This document shows, one piece after another, positions 24,051 through 33,860 of a stretch of 64,000 nucleotides of DNA. A program made the position numbers and the translations under genes. The notes under the pieces are model-generated. The model worked only from the letters and a program-made list of their open reading frames with translations, made no database searches and had not been told where the DNA came from. The DNA lies in the NCBI RefSeq assembly GCF_000143535.2, contig NC_037310.1, positions 3,534,001 to 3,598,000 on the forward strand, written 5' to 3'. How positions within the stretch are numbered: the first letter of the stretch is position 1; every line of letters starts with the position of its first letter. This stretch comes from Botrytis cinerea B05.10 (Eukaryota; Ascomycota; Leotiomycetes; Helotiales; Sclerotiniaceae).

Positions 24051-25366
24051 TTTGGACTTGTTTAGACTTGCATGGGTCTGATCAGTGTTGTTCATAGTGA
24101 CGAGATAGAAGTATATTGTACAAAGATAATAAAGATCTGGATATATCCAAGCTGACTGCAGGTTTGTAGATTATATCTTTGTGTCTAAAACTTCTCAATG
24201 TGCAAGAGAAATTCTGCCAGGGGTGATGAATCAATATATACTCCAGCAATACGGCTAGGTATGTGTGTAAAATTATCAAACTACTGAGTCTAGCTCCTCT
24301 AGATTTAACTAGCAAATTGTCACTCATCACAAGCATAATAACGTTCAAAAGTGTAACCACGTTGGGACATAAGAGAATTTTGAAAGAGCATGTATGATGG
24401 CTTCGATCAATGCTCTAGCCGATAAAGTTGAATCTTTTGACGCTAGATTCTCTAGTCTAGAGCCTCAAGTACCTAATTTTGTCACTAAGGAGAACGAAAC
24501 TACTAGTTAGCTTGAGTCTAGCTCTGGTGCTTGGAACTGATAGCCTCATATCGTAAATATGGATATTGATAATATCAAAATTCTTGTTTATTTGCAGCTT
24601 TCACCTGGGAATTTTCGATAGAGAAAATGCTAGTAGATTTCTGACTGATTGAAGCATCTCATTCGGTGGTGGAATTGGCAAACTAAGCATGTGAATCAGC
24701 TTGGCGTAAAATATGATGAAGACTAACCTTACGCTCTTGGAATGAACTATGGAATTATTGAGCATTGAAAGCTAATACATAAGGATCCTGTTCTGACTGT
24801 TGGAAATAAGTTGGGAGCCACATGGATTAGTAATACGAAGGTGGTGGTGACAGCAGGCGCCTGTGGAGCTTTTTGACTCATAATCGATCTACCATGTGCA
24901 TAGACTTTCAACGTCGAACTTGCATATATTAGGAAAGATGCATCGGGTATGTGAGATATACATGTAATTCTAGATTATCATCCATGACTAGAAGCCATAG
25001 CTGCAAAAGAATAAGACTTCCGGTTTCATGCAGCCCATCAAGAATCCTGTTTTCTGCTTCACAATCTAGCCAGCCAAATAAACCCATCGTGTCAATCTGA
25101 GCTCATAATAACTTTTCATATCACCGTAGACCCTTAGAGAATAGTAGTAAGAGCTCACGTAACTGACAGTGTGCATGGGCAAGCCATATGTCTCTAAAAC
25201 TCTCGCAGTCTGCCAGTTGCGAGCATCGTATTTTATCTGATAGCTGCCAACACTATTTCCATCGTTAATGATAGTTTTATGTCTCTAGCCAGTCTAAATA
25301 CTCTGCAAAGATTCACTTCAAGTGATGCATTCGAATGAAACCATACTGACGTACTATTAAAGAAGC
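24051..25366. other. Spacer holding a decayed relic
   Basis: About 1.3 kb between BTB copies B and C with no intact gene. The plus-strand relic at 24394-24876 is described separately. The remainder shows nothing I can support. Confidence 0.5.
24394..24876 (+). pseudogene. Decayed gene relic, possibly trypsin-like protease
   Basis: An ATG at 24394 opens 38 codons ending PNFVTKENETTS before a TAG; the same frame continues LESSSGAWN to another stop. About 270 nt further, KLGATWISNTKVVVTAGAC can be read. It looks like the block around the catalytic His of trypsin-like enzymes (GTGWL...VTAGHC), with Ala in place of His, then a stop. Stops and frame changes break everything between. The likeness is short and by eye, so the protease label is weak; the decay itself is clearer. 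Confidence 0.33.
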
Positions 25367-26189
25367 TTAACCCTCGACCTCGTCCTCAGAATCCTCATCT
25401 TTTTTTCTAATCTCCGCTGTTTTCAAATGGCACACTTCTCCTTCCGAATGTCGATGGAAATAACAATCATCCCAATTCTCCTCCTGAAACGGACAATCTG
25501 GAAGATCATCTGCTGAATGCTTCTGTACTTGTGCAAAGAAACTCACATAAAGATCCCGGTGGTCTTTGAAGAGCTCCCACAGAGTGATCAATTCTGCCAT
25601 ATCCAACAGAAAGGCCTTCTTCTTTTTCTTTTCTAAAGAAGCCTCAATGTCCCACGAATTGTAGACAAGCTCATGAATACACCATTTGCGTAGTGGAGAT
25701 GTGGGAGATGTGTTTTTCCAGATATTGTCGGCATGCACTTTGCAGTCGGGGACCTGATGAAATTTACCAGATTTTGTTATAGCTTGAATTGCATCGATAG
25801 CTTTGTTCGCAAGATCATTGACACACAGCTTTTCCGCGAAAATATAAACACCGAGTAACTGGTCGAAGTCCTCAAGAGCTTTTGCTTCAGGTACTGTTCC
25901 GCGATATAACCAATGCATGAAGTATTCGAAAACTCCAGGCTCATCCTCCGGCATATTCATACTGCACTCCTGGCTTTCTTTGAATCCTCCTGCTGAGAAT
26001 GCACCACGAAAGTATGCCACGGACTCGCATATAAGCTGCTTGTGCACGGCGAACTTGCGCTTCTCTTTTCCCACAACGATTGTGACTAGCTCATGGCCAA
26101 GTGATCTGTAAATTATTAGTCGTGACACACCATGAGAAGCTCTGATGTTGACCTCACTTTCCGAGATTGAAGCTGTCTGACAAACTCAT
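25367..26189 (-). CDS. BTB/POZ-domain protein (family copy C)
   Basis: Exons 26189-26158 and 26105-25367, with a 52-nt intron (GTGAGG...CTAATAATTTACAG), give 256 residues starting MSLSDSFNLGKSLGHE. This is the clearest BTB copy: VTIVVGKEKRKFAVHKQLICESVAYFRGAF, then the acidic EDEPGVFEYFMHWLYRG and LLGVYIFAEKLCVNDLANKAID. SPLRKWCIHELVY follows. The C-terminal motif is CYFHRHSEGEVC, preceded by another Cys in DLPDCPF. The tail is acidic. An open stretch also continues upstream of the chosen ATG (CPAGFADRQVGVIASEN), so an extra 5' exon cannot be excluded. It is divergently transcribed from copy D, with 522 bases between them. Confidence 0.88.
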
Positions 26190-26711
26190 ATTTTCAGAAG
26201 CAATGACACCGACTTGGCGATCTGCGAATCCTGCAGGACAGTTCAAATAAGGACTGCAATATTCTAGAGAAAGAAAATTAAGTTTATGTCAGAAAATAAC
26301 CAAGATTCTTTCGCACAACAAAGGTAGTTTTGGCTTGTGAGTTGGAGATGTTTTGGCGAGGGAAGAGTTTCGAGGCGAATGATTTCTTCTTGGGATGAGA
26401 GTCGCAAAGCTCACCTTTTAAATAAAACCGTCGATCAATTCACTCTATATTTTATCCCAACCGATAAAAAATCTGCGGAGTCAAATTTTCACTTGGAATT
26501 TTAAAGCCAGTTTATTCCTTTCTCTTCTTTCATTCTGTTTCTCCTCCTTTCTCCCGCCCAACTACACATGTGGTTGTACACTTAGCAATACCCAAACACC
26601 CCTTCGAATCAACCTTTTGTTCTCAAGCAGAAAGTTAAGCCGTATCAACAGATAAATCCTACTAAGAACTGGTTTGAAATCCGATTGTATCTACTCCAAT
26701 CTTCCGCCACG
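26190..26711. promoter_or_regulatory. Divergent promoter region between BTB copies C and D
   Basis: This 522-base space separates two genes read outward. It has a pyrimidine-rich tract at about 26515-26560, before copy D, and AT-rich sequence before copy C. I see no shared operator sequence. Confidence 0.5.
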
Positions 26712-27798
26712 ATGGGTAATGTAAGTAGTCCAACCACTTCGAGCTATTCATCGAGAAACTCTAACATACTTGGTCAGCCTAATGAGCACGAGTGTGCTGT
26801 ATCTGCGGGAAATGATTCGCCCAAGAAATCGCAAAGTGCTAGTCAAAGCAACCGATCTACCGCGCAATCCAAGTCGACAGCAATGATGAAGCTTGAGCCA
26901 GACGTCTTGTTCACAGAGTTAGTACAACTCAGTTCTCTCCTTTACTCAGTATTTACCACCGATCTAACTCATGTGCAGCACAATGGGCATGGAGACAATT
27001 ATGTTGAAGGTTGGACCGTCTGATGATATACATGGCAATATGGTCTTTTCCATCCACAAGAACTTGTTGATCGCTTCTTCCCGTCGATTCGCAAAGATGT
27101 TGAGAACAACTGGACCTTTGGATCGCAATCAGATGTATTCAATCCACGATACGAGTCCTGCTATATTCAAATACTTCAATGAGTATCTCTACACTCATCG
27201 GATCCCAGTCGTCAGTCGTCGCCTGTCGAAAGCTGAGCAAGGAACCCGAATTTTGGAGCTTTGTCAACTCTATGTCTTTGCGGAAATGTTCGAGATGGAC
27301 AATACCTTTCTCAACAAGATCATTGATACGATTCAAGATGGTCTTGCTGTTAGTTCTACCTTTTTGTCATTTAGTCTGGTAAGAAACATTCTTGAACACT
27401 CCAAGCCAGAATCTCCACTTCGCAAATTCTGCGCCGCAAACGCTCTTTATTCTGCCATGGTTCCAGGTCTCGATACAACTGGATTCCAATGGTTGATAAA
27501 GAATAGTGAGGAGTTTCTTGCTGAATTCATGAAGATGCTCGTTAAGCTCACTAAGGCAACCGATCCTCGTATTCGCGACGTCAAGCAAGAATATGCAAAG
27601 GAAACCAAGATAAAGGAAGAGGAATTGGAGAACGGAGGAGTTGCTGTTGATAATGGCTCTGTTATCGTTTCTGTTGTTGGTCCAGGTGTTCATCCATGCC
27701 AATTCCATATTCATGGTCGATCGGGATCTGGTTCAGGAGCCGCTGATGGTGCCGACGATGATGAGATATGCTACTTATTGGCTGATCTAGAAGCATAA
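26712..27798 (+). CDS. BTB/POZ-domain protein with Ser-rich N-terminus (family copy D)
   Basis: Exons 26712-26917 and 26979-27798, with a 61-nt intron (GTTAGT...CAG), give 341 residues. MGNVSSPTTSSYSSRNS begins a disordered Ser/Asn-rich leader of about 68 residues, longer than in copies A-C. MGNVSS could be N-myristoylated (Gly2, Ser6), which would place the protein at membranes; this is inference. The BTB domain follows: MLKVGPSDDIHGNMVFSIHKN, then AIFKYFNEYLYTHR and CQLYVFAEMFEMD. SPLRKFCAANALY is the shared helical block. The C-terminal motif is degenerate: HPCQFHIHG, then a Gly/Ser/Asp insert and a late Cys in EICYLL. It is the only copy on the plus strand. Confidence 0.87.
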
Positions 27799-29053
27799 AT
27801 AAAGCAAAAATGACTGGACATTGTCATGAGCACGAATAGAGGGTTCTCATGTTAAGCACACGGCGTTTGTGGAGTCGAAGGTGGTTGAGAAGGAGCAAAT
27901 GGTGACGTACAAATTAAAGCGGCGCTAGTGGATGTTTGATATGGTAAGAGAATTATTAGAATCAGAGGTAGCAGTGAGACATCGGGAACATATCTGCTTT
28001 TCCTCCATATCATGCCATACAATGCATACGGAATTATCAATGGATGATTTACCTGATCGTTTTGCTTTCATAGCATGAATTATTAGGCAAAATTGGATGT
28101 TGACTCGAATTATTTTTAGTGACATGCAAATGAATTCAACTTATATGTTATTATTCCCATAACCGCAAGAATTTTGATACATGACATGAAGAGTACGAAA
28201 ATTGCCCAGTCAGACATTTATTAGTCTATACATTTATGCAAATACTCCTTTGCATCGCTCCGTATGCCTGTCTTTTTCCCAATACATTGTACACAAAAAC
28301 TTTATTCTCTGCAGACTGATCCAAACAGCCTTTACCAGCTCTGGCTTAAAAGTAATAGATCAGAATTACGCACCTTCTATATTCTTCAGGGCCATCATAT
28401 TCATGAAACTCGCAATTATGATCTCCAAATCTGCTACCTATGATAGTGGGATCAAACTTGCCCTCTGCTCTCCATTGCACACAAGAAAAATCACAGTCTG
28501 GGCCGAACTCATCTATATCCACATCTTTATTTTAATAAGCTCGCCAGTTCGTATATTTTTCCATGTCTACAAGGTATGCGTGCAAATGCCGGGCCTTTTT
28601 ACTTTTTTTCGCTTCGTTTTTCATTGTGAGAGAGCATATAGACGTAGGGACTGAATCTTGTTATCATAATTCTATAGGGTCTTCTGTCTGTATACGTGGA
28701 ATCCGGTGTTAAATATGGATTGTAGTGGGTTGCGGGCTGGGTATGTTTCTGCAGGGTAAGCGAGATTTGGTCGTAATGGAGATAGTGTGTAAATTATGTT
28801 GTTCGATAGCTTCCCTGAACCTATTTGAAGTTGAAGTTGGTGATTTCCTGTTCTGGGCAACTGACGTAATAAGTGTGAATGTTTTGAAGCAAAGATCTGC
28901 GACCTAGAATGCCTATTTCTCATATGGCCTAATATCAAAGAGCCCCTTCACTCATTTGACATGGAACTCTTGACAATCTCTTGGACATATTCGCTTCCAT
29001 TTTCTCGTCATTTCAGAAGGAAACCTTTGCTTGATATTCTTGCCATGTATCTA
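27799..29053. other. Gene-free stretch
   Basis: About 1.25 kb between the stop of copy D and that of the disrupted kinase-like gene, so a convergent gap. An open frame at 28202-28654 (+) is hydrophobic and lacks recognisable content. I see no supported gene. Confidence 0.5.
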
Positions 29054-30092
29054 TCAAGCATCTAATTTCAGATAAGGGTTATTGAACACCTTCAAATACT
29101 CATACGGCGCGTTATCAAAATTAACCAAATCACCATTTTCCTCGCACTGAAAGCCCATCTGTTCCAAGAAAGCCTTCAACTCATCCACAGCCTCCATACT
29201 AGAAGCGTACTCACCCCTCCAGCACTTCCCCACCACCGCGCCCAGCATCTCCTCCCCAAGCACAGGGAACTGTTTAGCGGCCACTCTCTTCCTCCTCTCC
29301 TCTTCCATCTCATTTGGCCCACCCTCAAACCCCTCCAACACAGCTAACGCCCCCTTTCCAGTCACAAGCCCATACACCCACGACGCCCAATTAAACAAGT
29401 CCGTCTGAAAACTCACAAATCGCTCTTCAAGCCTGATATCAGTCATCTGATTGCCCGTATTGGGGCAATAGTGCCCTATATGCGCGCCCCAGAGACCGAG
29501 CATGGAGAGCGAGAGATCAGGCTCCAGCTAGAGCGTCTCGGAACAGAACTCGTGGTGCACGACGTCGCGCGAGTGGAGGTACTGCAGCGCGGAGAGTGTG
29601 TTGAATGCCCAGCGGTAAATGATCGCGAGGGAGAGGGGGTTGGTAGCGAAGGTGGGATGGGAGTGTAGTGCGAAGGTTAGGGGGCCAATGGAGGATTTTG
29701 ACAGAAGGTAGCCATAGCTATCACGGCCCTTGAATCTGTTTTCTAGTTAGCTCGAACTATATTCTCGCTTTAAAAGAATCTAAGATAAGTGAGACGTACT
29801 CAAGTAATTTAGGATGATTGCCTCGCAAGTGTTCATACACGCCCGCAGCCCACTGGATCCCACTACAGTCCTCCGAATCTTCGAGGCTACCATCTATCTC
29901 TTCTCCCTCATCATCGCGCAACTTCGCCGTGTAGCTTACTGGAAATACAAGATATGCGCTATCATCTTTAGAAGAAGGCGCTACCATGTATTTATCAAAC
30001 ATGGAAGCGAAGATCTTGCTGCCTGGATTCTGAGAAGCTGTTGGTGGGACCTGTGAGCGGTAGAACAAGTCTGCAGCGTTTGTGTTGGCCAT
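29054..30092 (-). pseudogene. Protein-kinase-fold gene interrupted by one stop codon
   Basis: Exons 30092-29800 and 29735-29054, with a 64-nt GTACGT...CAG intron, form one frame of 325 codons broken only by TAG at 29530-29528. The text around it reads ALQYLHSRDVVHHEFCSETL, stop, LEPDLSLSMLGLWGA. This is the catalytic-loop region of a protein kinase, but His-His-Glu replaces His-Arg-Asp. TDLFNWASWVYGLVTG is the helix-F equivalent, and the KCWRGEYAS region ends the C-lobe. No glycine loop or VAIK lysine is seen in the N-lobe, so even the intact form would be a pseudokinase. The stop may mark a dead gene, a strain variant or an error. Using an intron to remove it would delete the conserved loop. 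Confidence 0.75.
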
Positions 30093-31425
30093 ACTTTCCG
30101 ATTTGCCTCGGGCTCACACACGCGAAATTATTTAATATGGTAAGTTTGAGTGATGGATTTTGAGGATGCTCTTTTTTGCGAAGGAAATGTGGAAGCCAAA
30201 ATATAATATACGGATAATATATCTTGTTAGAAGATATAGAAGTCACCATCACGCGACAAAGTCACGCGATGGCTTCGTCAGACTATAGGGCATAAATAGA
30301 ATTCTTGGCCTTATCGAAAAGGACCAAGACACACGACAATATAGTCAATACCAGAGCAACTTCCATCATATGATCGTATTCTTGCAATATGTCTGTAAAT
30401 AACGATCTCGCTTAATCTTATTATTATATAAATACTAAAATTTTGAATTCATACAGAAGTTATCATCAAAATAGCTTTTTATAATGAAAATCGTAATAAT
30501 TTTGATTATTTTTGAAATATAATAGACTCTTTGTATCAATAAATCTATTATAAGAACTTTATCTTCTGATTGAAACGTTATACACATCATTATTAATGAA
30601 TCAACTCATGAATGTAATTATGAAAGCCCAGATGCGAAACCATTTTGGAATGCTCACTTTGTACATACACTTCAAAATGCATTGCTTTTTTGCTTAAGAT
30701 ATCTACAACTGAGAATTTTTCACCGAATAGCTGATTCTGCTCTGAAGCATCCCAAACTTCTATTCCCGCTACCTTCATCTATTCTTTTTGCTACTATCCC
30801 TACAAGCTAGAATTTGCTCTGCTACTGACATAGCGCTTATGGAATAGCCAGCCAATTTCTAACTTTTAAATACTGAATCTTTTATTGCGAAAAAGAATAT
30901 CAAGTACAATAAAGTAGGGTGCACACTGCGTATATGGCTTTAGAACCTGTCTAAATCCTGTTTCGTTTTCACCCCCAGTTTTTTCTCTTCTCCCATCATT
31001 TTATTTACTTCTACAAACCTCCTCTAAGAAATGTGTTACCCTCTAATATCAATACAGTACAGAAATTATCTAACTTAAGTTTCTTGCAGCATACCAAAAG
31101 AGATTCTGCAAAAACCTCAAAATGATAATCGCCTGAAAGACTTTGAAAGATTCAAGCCAAAAGCTTTGGTTATCATAGCTGAAATATCAAAGAACCATCG
31201 TATTATCTCATCTTTCAAGCACGAATTGAATGCTCTCAAAAAAGAGGAAGTTTATCCTCCTTTCGTTCTCCCCGACTCAATGGTCTTTGGTTTCTGACAA
31301 GCAAACCTAGTAAGGAACTGTTGATAAAGAACCGTGAGTCTTTTTCGAAATCATGAGCATCAAAATCTCGACGATCAAATAAACCTCAAGAGCTTTGACA
31401 GTTTCTCAAAAATAATAGCAACCTA
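30093..31425. other. Gene-free stretch with AT-rich island
   Basis: Sequence at about 30400-30600 is strongly AT-rich by eye, with many TTATTATATA-like words. Further right, about 31090-31300 on the plus strand reads in part like protein (SFKHELNALKKEEVYPPFVL) before stops. It may belong to the relic that follows. I see no intact gene. Confidence 0.5.
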
Positions 31426-32118
31426 ATGTCTTACCCAGCTCCCATACTAAGCATCGAAAGGCACTTTCGTTTTGCGTTGACACCTAAAGAGGGTCATTTG
31501 AACGAATACTCCAAAGTATGGCAGACAAGGGAGCCGCTATGGAAGAATCGTCTTGAGAATGGTTGGGTGCGGGTGCCGGGGGTAGGGCCTCACTTGTATA
31601 CCCTGATTCAAATCAAGTCCGATACACTAACCAAAACGATTAATAACCGATTGCAGATTTTGGAGATGCAATGAAAGTCAGAATAGTAGAGCTTCAGATC
31701 GATGACACTGCCAAGATAGATAGACAAGAGAGCTTGCTCCAACGTTTATATGGTTGGACTCATCATGCTAGGCCTATTAGACAGCACAGTATCTGTTTGT
31801 ATGCCTTCTCAAGGTTACGTCGTGAATTATAATAAAAGGCTTAGAAGTGGTGCAAACATGGCATATTATCTCGAAGATGAAAAGGACATTAGAAATGCAT
31901 ATTCGCAAATGCTCAGAGGATTGATTGTGGAGTGTTGCACGAAAGAACCGCTACTACGACCTAAAGCGGTTGAACTATAACAACGAACAGGAATGATGTT
32001 TCGGATGGCTCAGAATGAATTTGTAGCGGATACTGTTGGAGATCATGCTTCTCTTGGTTTGGGGAGCGAACATTTTTTGCTGGAGGATCTGGAGTCACCT
32101 CAAGAACGGTCGATATGA
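31426..32118 (+). pseudogene. Decayed protein-kinase-like relic
   Basis: Several plus-strand frames carry pieces of one old gene. VWQTREPLWKNRLENGWVRVP lies at about 31510-31575. IADFGDAMK at about 31653 is like the DFG region. At 31750-31979 comes YSQMLRGLIVECCTKEPLLRPKAVEL, like the end of a kinase C-lobe where DP..RP is usual. After a TAA, MMFRMAQNEFVADTVGDHA continues in the same frame. Stops and frame changes separate the pieces. No single intact frame or splice solution was found. It lies beside another broken kinase-fold gene. Confidence 0.5.
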
Positions 32119-33860
32119 AAATAACTATTCGCTAAGATTTTAGGCGTCTTTTCCTCTCGTTTCCTATTCCTGTCATTATGTCAAAATTCCTGTATTTCTG
32201 GCTTCGTATACTGAATAAACAATGCGAGCAACTTAGTATTTGCATGTACTGTATCTATGCAGGAAATTTCAGTGGAGAAAATAAAGTTCAATGTGAATGT
32301 ATGGCATAGCTTCGTATTCCGATAGTATAGATCTAACTTGCGATTCGTCAATGAAAAGTTCCTCATGATTTTTGATAGCTCAAAATATACTCATGATTGA
32401 TTCCAGATACGAAGGAAACCGGTGATAATCAGCAGAATTACGATGAAATATTTTGTTACCCTACTCTCACTACACCTCCTTGACTACTATGATTCTTGTA
32501 CTGACGAGTATACGCGCCCAATCGGGCAAAGTCGAGCATTCAGATTCTTCAGTCTTGTGGCCAATTGAAGATCGATATATGTCGGCGTCTGAACTTACGA
32601 GTCCCTTACGGCATGTAATCTCAACACAATGTATACATGCACTGTATTACATAAAGCCCGGCAAGATATTATTAACAAAATATTTGATCATATCTTCTCA
32701 GATGGTACATTCTCATTAGGCGCCAAGGAATTGAAGCGGCGGGTGTCTTGCCGTAGCGAGATGTAACATCGACTTTCATGGCGAGATACAGTCTATAGAC
32801 CATGGCGAGAGAATTTTGCAATGAGAAATGTAACTTCAGAGAGCAGCGAGTCTTTCAACAACACCAAATAAACTCATTGATCTGACTACTCAAAAAAAAA
32901 AAAAATTAAAGAATGATACATAGTCGTGGATCTCAGCTGTTCAATGGAGTGAGTACCTTCATTCTCGCTTACACGTTTCCTCGGACGCTCCATCATACAT
33001 AACCGAGCACCGTCACAAGCATGTAGAATTAACAGTATGAAATCAATTTGAAGAAATTGGCCAGAAAGAAAGCAGAAGTGCTGTATGAGATGATAACGAC
33101 AAAAGTTGAAGATGAAATGCAAAGCAATCTTACTCCAAGGATATTGGATGATAGCACTAAAATTCAAGCTTCCGGTAAATTTTAAAAGCATAACGGCAGG
33201 TTAGATGAGATTGCTCAAGTATGAAACAAAGCACCTTGATGATACAGGCTCACACAAGCTATCAACATCCGGTTTGTTTCTGCAAAACTGAGCAAAGCGC
33301 ATTCGACGCCTCGAATACCATCCTAAACCTCAAGATCCACCATACTCGAATCAAAACATGCAGACGACAGTATCCAATAGAAAACCCAACTAAAACACCA
33401 CCGTACTATCACCTTCGCCTACATTCATTCCAAGCGGGTAGTAACCATAACATGTTTCAACTCGAAAATTCACTCTACTCAACTTCACTCTTCTTCACTT
33501 CTAAATTCAATCCCGTTCCATTCCGCGTTCCACCTTCTTCAGTTTCGCATACGGTCAATCTTAAATATTTTTTTCCAACACAAACACACGCTAGTACCGC
33601 CAGAATTCACCGTATCTATTGTGCTGTAGATACTTGAGCCTGCCACCCCCACCTCCACCTCCGAAAGGTTCTTAATATAAGAGTCTCTTGCAGAGCTCTC
33701 TGTGAATAATCCAGGAAAACTCTTCAATTAAAACAACCACATCCAAATTTCAACACGATTTTTCTTTTCTGCCAGAATTTGATCGCAATCATCGTCAGTT
33801 CAGAGGAATAAAGTATCTGCATCAATCTATCAAATTATTGAACTTAATTACACAAATAAG
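32119..33860. other. Gene-free stretch and leader of the Lys-rich gene
   Basis: About 1.7 kb. An open frame at 33221-33637 (+) lies in what looks like the promoter and long 5' leader of the next gene; its content is C/T-rich and unlike a protein family. An A-run lies at 32891-32905. I see no supported gene. Confidence 0.5.

Noticed and set aside
28202..28654. 150-codon hydrophobic open frame (+)
   Set aside because: No family likeness and no ATG at its start. It would be the only coding sequence in an otherwise featureless gap.
29528..29580. Intron removing the stop in the kinase-like gene
   Set aside because: The only nearby GT...AG pair would delete the conserved YLHSRDVVHHEF loop, so an intron is unlikely.
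31562..31625. Possible tRNA-like sequence (GGTTGGGTGCGGG...GATTCAAATC)
   Set aside because: I could not fold a full cloverleaf with acceptor and anticodon stems. It lies in a kinase-like relic.
33221..33637. 138-codon open frame (+)
   Set aside because: Composition is C/T-rich leader-like, no domain is seen, and it sits directly before a clear gene start.
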